Shown: piece by piece, positions 21,444 through 32,820 of the stretch | Position numbering within the stretch: the first letter of the stretch is position 1 | How the letters are laid out: every line of letters begins with the position of its first letter | Assembly: GCA_022559845.1 (NCBI GenBank) | Contig: CM040127.1 | Span: 36,542,708 to 36,606,707, forward strand | DNA: 64,000 nucleotides | Direction of reading: 5' to 3' | Origin: Amorphophallus konjac | Taxonomy: Eukaryota; Streptophyta; Magnoliopsida; Alismatales; Araceae | The notes under the pieces: generated by a model | Databases searched by the model: none | Told to the model about the DNA's origin: nothing | Seen by the model: the letters and a program-made list of their open reading frames with translations, nothing else | Made by a program: the position numbers and the translations under genes

Positions 21444-24151
21444 CTCAGACCAGACGAAAGGCACATCCTTCCGCATGAGTCTAGTCACCGGGGCCGCAAT
21501 GCGAGAAAAATCCTGGATAAACCGACGATAATAACCTGCAAGCCCCAAGAAACTCCGGATCTCCGTCACCGACCTCGGCCTCGGCCACTGCATCACTGCC
21601 TCGACCTTGGCAGGGTCCACGGAAATGCCATCATCAGAAATCACGTGCCCCAGAAAGTGCACCTCGCTGAGCCAAAACTCGCACTTGCTGAGCTTCGCAT
21701 ACAACTGGTGATCTCGCAACGTCTGCAGCACCACACCCAAATGGTACGCGTGCTCCTCAGCAGACTGCGAATAGACAAGGATGTCGTCCACGAAGATGAC
21801 CACGAACTGGTCCAAATACGGATGAAACACCCTTTGCATCAAGTCCATGAAGGCTGCAGGGACATTGGTGAGCCCGAACGGCATCACCAAAAACTCATAA
21901 TGCCCGTACCTCGTACTGAATGCAGTCTTCTCCACATCGGACTCGCGAATTCTCAGCTGATAGTAACCGGTCCGTAAATCAATCCGCGAGAACACTCGCG
22001 CAGACTGCAGCTGGTTGAACAAATCATCAATCCGCGGTAACGGATACTTGTTCTTAATGGTCACTCCATTCAGCTGCCGATAGTCAATGCACAAGCGCAG
22101 ACTACCGTCCTTCTCACAAACAACACGGGCGCACCCCAAGGGGAAAAACTAGGACGAATATACCCCTTGGCCAACAGTTCCTGCAACTGCGCCATCAACT
22201 CCCTCAATTCAGCGGGGGCCATACGGTAGGGAGCCTTCGCCAAAGGTCCCGTACCAGGCACAACCTCGATCACGAAATCGATCTCCCGCTGGGGAGGTAA
22301 TCCAGGCAACTCCTCGGGAAAAACATCGGGATACTCACACACCACCGGAATGTCCTCGACATTCAGTTCCATCCGGTCAGACACAACCACAGACGCGAGA
22401 AAGCCCTGACAACAAGAATCAAGCAATCGACGGGCTCGAATAGCAGAGATAAGGAATCGAGAAGAGGTGGAACGGATACCTTGGAAATAGAAGGTCCGCT
22501 TGTTCGGATGCTGGAAGTAGACCCTCTTCATTCCACAATCCACCACCGGTCCATGAGTCTCGAGCCAATCCATGCCTAGAATCACATCATAATCCCGAAG
22601 CTGCAACGCATACAACCTGCCTGGCATACTCCGCCCATCGATCCAAACCGGAACCTGATCGAAGCAATACGGAGTGATCATAAAATCACCCGAAGGCAAC
22701 TCCACTGCCAAATCGCAGGACAACTGGGTCACTGGCTCCTCGACACTCGACGCGAAATCCTCCGAAATAAACGAATGAGACGCGCTAGAATCAAACAAAA
22801 CCCGAGCCGCACAACCTAAAATCTGAACGGTACCTTCCACGAGCTGCAACACCACTGCCTCTGCCCTGGTCATGTGCGTGATCTGGTCCCGAGCCCTCTG
22901 CCTGCCTCCCACACTAGCTGACCTGTGTAGCGGCGGATACTGTCCCTACTGCTGCTACTGCTGCCTCTGCTGCTGAGGAAACTGCTGCTCCGGCGGCCTC
23001 TGAGGACAGTCGCGCGTCATATGCCCTGGCTGGTCACACCGAAAACAGATGATCGGCGCCGTGCACTGCCTGCCTGGGTGGGTCCCACCACACCGTGGAC
23101 AAGGTCCTCGCGATCAACCCACTGATCCCTGACGCTGCAAAGGAATCGGCTGCTGTACACTGCCCGATGAAGCTTGCCCCTGATCCTTGGACTTCTTCTT
23201 TCGAAAATTCTTCGCGAAGAACTTCTTGACCTTCGTGCCAAAGGACGCAGATCCTGCTACCGACGCTGCCGGTGTCGGCACTCCCGAACCACCCGACGCA
23301 TGCTGAAAGGAACCATGCTGCTGGGTAACCGACTGATGGCTGTGACCTGACAAAGATTGTCCCTGGCTGATCGGTCCTCGAGTCCTCTGCATATCCATCT
23401 CCAAAGAAACCGCAACACGAGACGCTGTCTCTAGATCAGTGGCCCCATTCGCGATCAGATGGTGCCTCAGCTCCAGCCTCAAGTCCTGTACAAACTGCGT
23501 GGTCCTCACTCTCTCATGCTCCATGATGTGAGGTGCATACCGACCCAGCTCGACAAATCGGGCCCTGTACTGCAACACGGACATGTCGCCCTGCACCAGC
23601 TCCAGAAACTCCCGCATCCGCTGCGTAGCCACAATATCTGGACAGTACGTACGCTCGAAAGCACTAACGAAGTCATCCCACTCGATCTGCTTAAGTGGAC
23701 GAAGCTGAAAAGACGTCTTCCACTCGGAAGACCACCACCTCCGAGCCGTACCCTGCAACTGATTGTAGGCCAACACCACTTTGTCCTCGGCAGCACTCTT
23801 CGCAGAACTGAACACCCGCTCCATCTCATCGAGCCAATCACGAGCCGCATCAGGGTCAGCCTGGCCGCTAAAGTAAGGTGGATGGAACTGCATGAAGTCC
23901 CTCACTGCTCGGCCTGGCCCACCCCTAGCTGACGAGCCCTCACCAGCCTCTCCGCCGAACTGCTGAGACATAAGCTGGTACATGCCACGGAAGAAATCAT
24001 CGGCCCTCGGAACCCTCGCAGTAGCCGCGGCCTCGGTAGCTCCCGGTGGCGCTCTGCTATGCTCCTCCTGGTCCCCCTGGACCCCCTGCTGGATCTCCTG
24101 ACCTCCAGCCGACTACCCCTGCTGAGAACGAGAGCTCCTCCTCGGCGCCAT
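21444..24151 (-). pseudogene. Gypsy-1 gag-pol remnant
   Basis: The frame starts at ATG 24151 and is broken by TAG at 24115-24113, TGA at 23116-23114, TAG codons at 22957-22955 and 22948-22946, and by a 4-bp deletion near 22110 relative to gypsy-2. Recognisable parts are retrotransposon gag ([13 protein letters not shown] ... [14 protein letters not shown]), a zinc knuckle region with CPRC and [10 protein letters not shown], aspartic protease (VLFDSSASHSFIS, where the catalytic motif has Ser in place of the Gly usual in DSGAS), and reverse transcriptase with LCIDYRQLN and IFVDDILVY. It cannot encode a working polyprotein. Three of the four stops are CAG to TAG changes. Confidence 0.92.
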
Positions 24152-24302
24152 GCTCGCTCCTGAAGCAAAAGACAGAGAACACGAAAAACGGCAAGGTCAA
24201 AACAAACACGCGGTGCCCAATGCCGACGTCACCTGTACATCATCGCTGTGCACTAGTGGACCACTACAATTACCTATGATTCTCATGTAATTCCACAACC
24301 GC

Positions 24303-24314
24303 GCTCTGATACCA
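24303..24314 (-). other. Gypsy-1 primer binding site
   Basis: TGGTATCAGAGC on the minus strand, two bases inside the 5' LTR, matches initiator tRNA-Met. Confidence 0.88.
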
Positions 24315-24316
24315 GC

Positions 24317-26684
24317 TGTAGCGACCCGAGAATCCGATTACCGGGAAGGCCCGATAACCCGAGACTCGTACCGCCACCCACGAGCCCGAAGACTCGGAAG
24401 GGTTAAAAAGGATGGTGTGAAAACTACACAAGTATCACAAATAATTACAGAAATTAAACAGTTATAATATTAAGCAGGGAATAAATTAATATTTTACATG
24501 GTCCACAATATAAAATAACAATAACAGCAGTCCACGACTAGTACAGTGACAAGGAAGGAAAGTACAGCTACACGGGACATACCCCGGCTCTGACCTCTGA
24601 CACTACCTCTGGGCACCCGCACCACGCTGCACCCCAGTCGCGCTCCCCTGGGGCGGTGCCTCACCTGAAACACGGTGAAAACACGCAGGGAATGAGTCTC
24701 GGAACAAGACTCAGTAGGGATCACTCGGACCCTACCTCGTAAAACGAGAAACCACTACGCTAGCGGTAGGAAAGTACCTCGGAAGGGAAAGCCATGTACT
24801 CTACAAGACAAGACCCTACGGCACGTAAACCGACACACGTGCCACGGAGGGAAGACCGAAGCTCAAAGGTCGAACCGGTAAAACCCGAAGGTCGGAAACA
24901 CTCGACTGACAGTCTGTCACTCCGTACTCGACAGGAGTACCACCCACTAGAAGCACAGCCGGTAGCGTCCCCTGACGTCTTACGCCGCGCCGCAGGTGAT
25001 CCGCCTGGCGTGGTAACTCCTACCAGAGGCGCGAACACCGCACAAGTAACCACAACAAGTGACTAGCTGGGGTCACGCCCGTCGACGTGCGTCCACTGTC
25101 CCCAACCACGTGTGCACACACAGACCACGCGTCCTAGGTCTGGCCCTCTGACCGGTTTTCCCCTGGCACTGGACTCTGATGTGACGAGGGGCCCGACGGT
25201 AACCAGTCTAAAACCGTCCTCAGGGTAAGCCCGTACACCACTCCCTGGTGCGACCATCACACGCGTACTGATAGGCTACGACTAGTGGAGGGTCACAAAG
25301 GAGTAGACTCTCGAGTCAACGGAAACAACGTCCCAATCTGACGAAGTACGGGGGCCGTCCCACGTACCATCACCATCGCACGGTGACCACGGTCGGAGAA
25401 GAAACGGACGCACCGCCCACGGCCAAACGCATGACCAAGGCAAACGGAACCTCCGGACACCCAAAGAACACGGTCCCGGAACTCCACGGGGTGTCCAGGA
25501 CACACACGGTCCAAGAGGAACACCGGACGACAGGACAGATCGCGCTAGGGACCCCTAGCGCGACAAGGAAGAACGCGCTAGGACCCCCTAGCGCGACAAG
25601 GAAGATCGCGCTAGGGCCTCCTAGCGCGACAAGACAGGTCGCGCTAGGGACCCCTAGCGCGACAAGGCAGATCGCGCAAGGATCCCATAGCGCGACCGGA
25701 ACCGCCCTACTATTCATCTTCTCCGATGAACGCGCCCCATCGGGGCAGCGCGACCATCAAGAACGCGCTACTGGAGTATAGCGCGTTCTCAGTTCGCGCC
25801 CAAAAAACGGCGGAAACGCCTAAAAACTCAAACCACGCCCCCATGCCTCCACCGGAGAGGGGGAAATCAAGGGGAATGACCCCTAAGGACCCCTAGCATG
25901 CTTCTAAGCCATCAAAACATGAAATAGCAGGCTAAAACCATAGATCGGGCGAGCTCTCCCCAATTCATGGAAAACCCCAAACCCGCTCAAACAAGCCTCT
26001 CTCGGCCTCCCCGCGGCCTACAAATCACGGAAACGAATGGCAAGAGGCCAAGGAACGTCACCCTACCTCAATGGAGCGAATGCTCCGTCGGATCGTCCAC
26101 AAACCACGAAGAACGCCCTTGGAAACCCCGCCTCCTCACGCTTCCCACGCTCGCCGCACGCCCACGAGCTCGCCTCGCCGTCGCCCCGCCGCTGTCAGCA
26201 GCCGGAGAGGAGCTAGCCGCGCTCGAATGGGAGGGAGAGAGGGAGAGAGGGAGAGAGGGAGGTCACGGTTGGGGAAGGAAGGAGGAAGAAGAAGAAGAAG
26301 AAGAAAGAGAAGGTGGGGGAGGAGAGAGAAAATAGGGGGTATTTATAGAAAATCTAGAAAATCCAGAAAATACCGAAAAATAGAAAATTACACCCCCGCG
26401 ATCCTCGGAACGCACCGATCGCAACGGTACCACTCGTGCCCAGGTGAACGGCCCGGTTCACCCGCAGCGAGCTTCCGAAGGAAAAGCCGAAACACACACC
26501 GGAAATCGGAAAACACGCGCGGAAAAGCCGCGGAACGCCTCCGGGCCTCCGAAACGAGTCCGGATAGCGCCGATCCGAACACGAAAGATGTCCGAAATGA
26601 AATTTCAGACACAACAGAGCTAGACGCTCCGAAAACCAGATCCGGGACCCACGACGAAGGATCTGAAAGGTCCGGGATATTACA
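24317..26684 (-). repeat. Gypsy-1 5' LTR
   Basis: This 2368-bp LTR begins TGTAGCGACCCGAG and ends GATATTACA on the plus strand. On the minus strand a TATAAATACC element lies near 26339-26348. It includes a palindrome array at 25539-25788 and a purine-rich stretch (26220-26330). Plus-strand open frames across it, up to 221 codons, are antisense low-complexity translations and are not genes. Confidence 0.93.
25539..25788. repeat. CGCGCTAGG palindrome array in the gypsy-1 LTR
   Basis: Five units of about 32 bp have the form TCGCGCTAGG-centre-CCTAGCGCGA, followed by the hairpin TTCATC-TTCTCC-GATGAA and a last palindrome, GAACGCGCTA and TAGCGCGTTC, with different outer bases. Equivalent arrays lie at the same place in all other gypsy-type LTRs in the window. 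Confidence 0.93.
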
Positions 26685-26689
26685 GGCAC

Positions 26690-28626
26690 CTAGGGCGGAG
26701 GGGCATGTAAAGCGCGGAAGGGGGGCTCCCTGCTAAACTCCTGTCATGAGGAGGGGGAGGGAGGGGAGAGGGAAGGGGGAACATCGGTCATGAGGAGGGC
26801 GAGGGGGACATTCGACTGGGTACCTATGGCGCGAGGAGGGGCACGCCGGTGAATCGCCAGAAGAGAGGAGGGAGGGAGGGAGTATACCTATGACACGAGG
26901 GAGAGAGAGACTTTGCTGGAGTAGGGAGGCGATGAAGGTGTGATTGCGTCAAAGTCGGGGCATCCAAGAGCGTTCTCAAATTAAAAAAAGATGGGGAGTT
27001 ATTTTTATTTAGAAGGAGAGTTTACGGGGATGAAATTCTTTCCAAACAATTAGGAAAACAACCACTGACAAGGTTAAGTGGGTTTTATGTTCCAATTTTT
27101 TAATTCGAGAGAAAAGAGCGGAAAAAATGAGTAAACACCCTATAAAACAAATCATTGGAATTTAATGCTAAATCAAGAGGTTATAAATAAGACTCTTATA
27201 TCTTGCAATAGAATTTCGAAAAATATAAGACAGAAGGTAAGGTGGGCACTTACAATTTAAAACATATTGTGTTCTTTCTTGAGTTTGACTTGTTATACAT
27301 CCAGGTGTGTTACACAATTTTATTTTAATCGAGAGGTATCATATAATTATTTCACTTTTTTCCTTGAATAATTTACTCGCCTCTTAACTTGAATAACAGC
27401 CTTTAATTTGGATATGAGTCATAATATGGGATCCACTCAATTAAACCAATCATGAGCGTAAGGATGCGGTATTCTGATTAGCCTGACTCGACCTTATTAT
27501 ACAACCATGGCCTAATAAGTTATTCAAGAATAATCTAGGGCGACTAATCAGTTGGTTGTACTTGAAAAAATCGTCCAACTCATTAATACATCTTATTTTA
27601 TTTTTTTGTCAAACTTAGTCGAATAATATTTAACTTAATCTCTTCTGCACTCTTTGGAAATAGAATAGGAAAATCCAACTTCAATTAAACTCAAGTAATA
27701 TATTCATGTTTTTTAATTTTTATTTTAAAAAAATTGCGGAGTTATCCTAACCGATGAGGAATAAGCGATTAATTTTAACTATGTTAGAATGGGTTATTTT
27801 AAGAAAACGAGAGTTAGTTCCAAGATATCCTAACTGTCATGCCAAATTATTATTTTTTACTTGTTCGTTAGGATAAACTCTCTTATTTCACCATTAACTT
27901 ATTATCAAAGGGGGCCTAAAATAAAAATAGACGATCCGACCAAATGGACATACTTTAATTTATTTGAATAGAAGATCAAATTAGATGATCTGGCCTAAAG
28001 TCACTCGCCAACCTAGGAGGTAGGGCTCATATCAAGTTGATGACTTGACATCAACTAGAGTAGCAAGTCTCATCCCTTCCAACCTAACAAAATATTTAAT
28101 GACGGGGTTGAAACATCAACTTCTAAAAATAAAACGAGGCTAAAACATCTAACTTGACGTAGGTCCTAACTAAATAATTCGATAATTAGACTAATCGGTT
28201 AACTTGATTCTGGTCCTTTCTCGTTTAGGTGTAATTTGTTTCGATGTAATTGTTAGATTTTAGAATGATTGATTTCAAAATCAGAGTATTTTTTTAATTT
28301 TAAAATTACAATTATTTTATTTAGATGATCGTAAAGTGAAACAAAGTTTTTGTTGACTAATTGTGATTTCTACTATTCTTTTCTCAGACTTTACTTTTAC
28401 CGTAAATCAAAACAAGAAGAACTTTAGCGTCACGTGGGATCATGCAATCTCATTTATATTATTTTATAATCTAATAAATAACTAAGAAATACAGTAAAAT
28501 AAAAAAACTATGAAAATTTTTATTATTTTACGATGAAACAAACATGCTATTAATATGACAAGTGCATATATCAAAGTGAGGTGAATGTGTTAGGACATAT
28601 GTCTCATCTCATTTTATTGGATAGGT
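26690..28626. other. Intergenic DNA, purine-rich then AT-rich
   Basis: 26700-26920 is a GGGAGG/GAGGAGGG-rich low-complexity stretch. The rest is AT-rich, with no ORF above about 60 codons and no recognised repeat. I see no gene in it. Confidence 0.5.
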
Positions 28627-28634
28627 CTAGGAAG

Positions 28635-29129
28635 TATGGTTTTACAAATCAGTTCGGTACGACTGCTCATATTGAACTGTATCAACTAAAACCTATATTA
28701 GACCGTATCAGGTAAAGATCGGTACGGTCGATTTGTGATACGTAACCGGTATACTATTTATCTTCTTTTAAATATTATGTATATTATTTTGTGTTAAACG
28801 TGTCTTCGTAAGTAATTTGGTTCGGAGCGTTCCTTTCGAATGTTGAGACCTAAGTTCAAAATGCGTTAATCACATTATTTGGTTACTTTTTTCATTATTC
28901 TTTAAGAAAAATAAGTAAAAAAATTCATGACAATTGTGAGATTCAAAGTCATTTATCTCACACATAACTAACACACCCACTGCCCACTAAATTATAAATA
29001 TTGTTTATTATATTTTATACTAATATATATTTATTAAATACCTTTTCATTCGTGGCACACGTCAATACGGTGCGATACGATGTCGTATCGTATGGCAAAA
29101 AATCGGTACGATCGGACCGTCAAACCTTG
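28635..29129. mobile_element. MITE copy 1 (hAT-like ends)
   Basis: This is a non-coding element of about 495 bp. The right end, TCAAACCTTG, resembles the inward-read end of the hAT elements in this window. The terminal parts are rich in GGTACG/CGTACC and the middle is AT-rich. The flanks CTAGGAAG (28627-28634) and CTAAAAAG (29130-29137) agree at 6 of 8 positions and look like an aged 8-bp duplication. It shares long internal segments with copies 2 and 3, for example TTTATCTCACAC near 28953. Confidence 0.65.
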
Positions 29130-29137
29130 CTAAAAAG

Positions 29138-30526
29138 TCAACATTCAGATGTCAACATTAAGTAAAAAATGCTAATATAGACATTATTTATAAAAAAAGA
29201 AATAAGTTTAAAAAAATTTGAAATTAACAATTGCCAAACAATTTGTTCTTAAAAAAAAGGAAAGAAAAATCTAGAATCTCAATTCCGTTTCCACTCATGT
29301 TCAACATTATTTTACATGTTGCCTTTATTTTAGAGAACTTCCATCCTATAGATGCAAGCATTCATTCATCATATACATGCCATTATTTTGAAGTACATTA
29401 TTTTCACTCTTATATATAACATCATCTATACCCTTCATTTTATGAGTTCACATTCGTGTAATTTTGTAGCATCTATTTGCAAGTCGGTCATTTCGTATTA
29501 ATTTTATTTATTCATCCAATTATTCATAAAATAAAAAGGTAATGTGAGATGGATAAATTTCGATATGGACCAACAAAGGCCCATAAGACCCAAAAGCCCC
29601 TCCCACCAAATGAAATAGGCCCAAAAGTTATTACATGTACCCATGTGACGAGCCAAAATGTCCGAGTAAAATTTACGGCATATTTTGGGTGTGAAGTATC
29701 TGTTAATTTATTATTATTTTTAAAAATTTTAACATGGGTTCTAAAATATCTTAAATTATCGTATAAGTCACGTTAATATTTGATTATCTAAATAAATTAA
29801 AAATGAAACGAGTCATTTTTTTTTAAAAAAAATAGGTATATCATTATTTATTTGATCTGATTTTTTAATTTCTTTAATAATTCAATGATAATATGACTTA
29901 CATAATAAATTAGAATAATTTAAGATTCATATATTTAAAAAAAATAAGGACACTGCACATTCACACTATACAGTAAAACCGAGTGTGCCACTGACCATAC
30001 TCAATGGCCAAACATTGGTTTTGCCGAGGAAGGCCAAAAACATGGAGTTTAATTGAGCAAGACTTTCTGACCCATGAGAGAAGGACTCATGGGACATTTA
30101 ATCGAGGTGCAGTTTGCAGTGTCACACTGGATCGGTGCATATCGCCCACTTTGACGGTGGGTTGGTATGCTATGCGTGCGATACTATTATTTTTAATAAT
30201 TTTAAATAAAATATTTATTTTATGATAAAAAAATCTTACGTGACTATATTGTATCGTACCGTATCACACCGGAGCTGGTGTCTATCTGCGATTTTCTTTT
30301 CCACATGGCCCTGTTTAAAATCGAAATAAGATAAGAGGAATGTTTATTGATGAGAGATAAATGTGAGTCTCATTGTGTGCAAGATAAACAAATTGGTGAC
30401 TAACATGGGGTGGTTAACGTATTCATTTCCTCCTCCTCAAATGCGCTAACTCATTTTAGATTTCAAACATACCCTACGTACAAGTTAGATATTTTAATAA
30501 ACTATAGACGAGAATGAGATCGAAGG
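29138..30526. other. AT-rich intergenic DNA
   Basis: No gene was recognised. A GTATCGTACCGTATCAC stretch near 30250 resembles the ends of the neighbouring MITE family and may be a further fragment. Frames of 60-75 codons here are low complexity. Confidence 0.4.
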
Positions 30527-31006
30527 TAAGGTTTGTCAAATCGGTCTCATACGAGGCATACTGCCTGTACCAGATCGTACCAGTCACATATCGGTATAAC
30601 CGATATGTGGTACGTAACCAGTACGCACCGTATATATTTTAAGTATTATATATATTATTTTATATTAAATATGATTTTATAGCTAGTTTGATTAAGAGTA
30701 TTCATTTAAAAGATTAGGATTTGAGTTCAAAACACATTAGTGACATTATTTTCTTACTTTTTATTATTTTTTAAGAAAAATGGCCAAAAAAACACATGAT
30801 ATTTGTGAGATTTGAATCATTTATCTCACACGCAACTAACACAAGTATTAATTATTAAATAATATATAATATTTTATTACATATTATAATAATATATATT
30901 CATTAAATATTTTTTAATATTGACACGTTACGGTACAGATCGATACGATGTCGTACTATATTATACCGACAGAAAATCGATACCATCGGTACATCGACAA
31001 AACTTT
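30527..31006. mobile_element. MITE copy 2
   Basis: This is the second diverged copy of the same roughly 480-bp family. It starts TAAGGTTTGTCAAATCGGT and ends ATCGACAAAACTTTT, so the ends are inverted relative to each other. Internal landmarks shared with the other copies are TACGTAACCAGTACGCACCG, a TATTATATATATTATTTTAT stretch and ATTTATCTCACACGCAACTA. No convincing target duplication was found. Confidence 0.65.
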
Positions 31007-31481
31007 TATAAAAGTTTTGTCACTTATAATTAACACCCACAAAGTGGAGTGAGAGTGCAAAATGAAAGTGTATCAAGGAAACAAATAGTATGTTAGAAAG
31101 AGGTCTTGAAAAATGAGTTGAGGAGTATAGAGATGAGAGTAAATATGTGTAAATTAAATTGAACGTGACGTACAATGATTAGATGATCTTTGGAGAGTGA
31201 AGATGTGTAAAATGAAGTATGTACTTAAAAATTATTATTTGAAAAATATGTATGTCATGTGATTTTAAGTAAATATATTTTATTCACTTAAACAAAATAT
31301 TTAAATGCCCACGAAAATGATGGCCATGATGTTCTTTTTCCCAACCAGCACCAATTAAAATACTCCTCTCATTCTTTCCGTAGAAACCAATCAATATATA
31401 TTTTGATGTCCAAATCAACCAGAGCTAAATCTCATAAGTTTGATAGATTTATCTCAATCGAGAATCAAAAAGTTGTCGGAG

Positions 31482-31955
31482 TAAGGTTTTCAAATCGATT
31501 CGACACAAGGATAATCGTCCTTATCGAATCGTACTAACTACACATCAATACTGTGATACGTAATCGATATATAATTTTTTTAAATATTATATATATTATT
31601 TTATATTAAATATGATTTTATAGATAATTTGATTAAGATACTTTTTTATAAAGTTAAGACTTAGGTTAAAAATACACTAGTGGCATTATTTTTTTATTTT
31701 TTTTATTATTCTTTAGAAAAAATAAGCCTAAAAATATATAACATTTGTGAGATTTGAACATTTACCTCACGCACAATTAATACACCTATTAATTATTAAG
31801 TCACACATAATATTTTGTTATATTTTGTAATATATATATATTTATTAAATAACTCTTTAATTTTGACATCTTGTGATATAAAGTGATACAGTGTTGTACC
31901 GTATTATACGGACATAAAATTAGTACGATCGGTACGATTGGGTCAACAAATCTTG
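31482..31955. mobile_element. MITE copy 3
   Basis: This is the third copy, starting TAAGGTTTTCAAATCG and ending CAACAAATCTTG. It shares the internal landmarks of copies 1 and 2. The target duplication of hAT-1 begins only 1 bp after its right end, so the hAT inserted at the edge of this copy. Confidence 0.65.
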
Positions 31956-31956
31956 A

Positions 31957-31964
31957 CCAGAAAC
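31957..31964. repeat. hAT-1 target site duplication, left
   Basis: CCAGAAAC lies directly before the hAT-1 end CAGTGTTTACCG. The identical 8 bp follow the right end at 56919-56926. Confidence 0.95.
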
Positions 31965-32269
31965 CAGTGTTTACCGTCCCGCCCTGACCCGCACGACCCG
32001 ACCCGACCTAGGTGGGCACCGGGTCGCACGGGCTGGGGGTCGTGGACGGGACGCACTGGACCGCAAGGTCCCGTGCGTCCCGCCACGTATCACTCCGGTG
32101 CGAGGCGGGACCCGGCTCGGTACGGGCGGGTCGGGGCGGTTCGCGCATTTAACGGGCCGAAGGGGGAGGCTCTTCCTCCATCCCTCCCACCGACGAGCGG
32201 CGGTGCAGCGGCTGCGGACGGCGGCTTTGGGAGGCTCAGGGCGGCGATCGGAGGTAGATGAAAATTTTT

Positions 32270-32820
32270 TTAAATGGTCTGCGCATGTGGAGGTGGGGAA
32301 GGGGGGGGTGGGGGAGGTTGAGGTGGAGGCGGGGGTGGGGGAGGTTGAGGGGGCCGTCTGCCACCACCGCCGCCGCCGGTGGGGGGGAGGGAGGTGGGGG
32401 AGGGATCGGGGGCGTCTGCCACCGGGTGGGGGTGGGATGGGGGGGGCGTCTGCCATCGGGTGAGTGGGGCAGGGGTGGCTGGAGGTGGCGGTGGGGGACG
32501 GCGGGGGGGGGGGGGGCTGGGTGTCTGCCACCTGGGTGAGTGGGGCAGGCCGTGGGGGACGACGGGCGGGGGTGGCAGGGCGTCTGCCACCGGGTGAGTG
32601 GGGCAGGCCAGGGGTGGCGGTGGGGGGGGGGGGGGGGGGCTGGGCGTCTGCCACCGGGTGGGTGGGGCAGGGGTGGCCAGGGGTGGCGGTGGGGGACGGC
32701 GGGGGGGGGGGGGAGGGGGCTGCGTCTGCCACCGAGGGTTCGGGTGGTGGGGGTGGGGCAGGGGCGGTGGGGGACAGCGGTGGTGGGGCTGGGCCAGGGG
32801 CGGTTTGGGGGGGGGGGGAT
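32270..32820 (+). repeat. G-rich array upstream of the hAT-1 transposase
   Basis: About 550 bp are made almost only of G with some T, C and A. The recurring motif GGCGTCTGCCACCGGGTGAG is followed by TGGGGCAGG, at about 32409, 32449, 32520, 32580, 32644 and 32724, separated by runs of up to 14 G. Many overlapping tracts could form G-quadruplexes on the transposase sense strand. The opposite-strand Pro-rich open frame (31971-32732) is a composition artefact. Confidence 0.9.

Larger units (their letters stand above)
21444..26684 (-). mobile_element. Ty3/gypsy element 1 (5' half), truncated by the copia junction
   Basis: This minus-strand chromovirus-like gypsy element retains its 5' LTR (24317-26684), primer binding site, gag, protease and part of reverse transcriptase. 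It stops at 21444, equivalent to 40497 in gypsy-2. RNase H, integrase, chromodomain, polypurine tract and 3' LTR (about 4.4 kb by comparison with gypsy-2) are absent and do not reappear on the other side of the copia element. It belongs to the same family as gypsy-2 but is more degraded. The base pairs outside the LTR are GGCAC (26685-26689); the matching duplication is lost. Confidence 0.93.

Noticed and set aside
23459..23932. 157-codon plus-strand ORF, with a similar one at 42530-43003
   Set aside because: Both are antisense shadows of the gag coding region in gypsy-1 and gypsy-2; the similarity between them reflects conservation of gag.
25539..25800. CRISPR-like array (short palindromic repeats at regular spacing)
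   Set aside because: The repeats lie inside plant LTRs, spacers are only 4-8 bp (CAAGG, CAGGGC) and not unique, and there are no cas genes; it is a palindrome array of a retrotransposon.
26071..26736. 221-codon plus-strand ORF
   Set aside because: It is antisense to the gypsy-1 LTR, Arg/Glu low complexity from purine-rich DNA, and has no conserved counterpart in the other LTRs.
31971..32732. 253-codon proline-rich ORF on the minus strand
   Set aside because: It is the complement of the G-rich hAT-1 array; the Pro/Pro/Thr translation follows from composition and the array differs in hAT-2.
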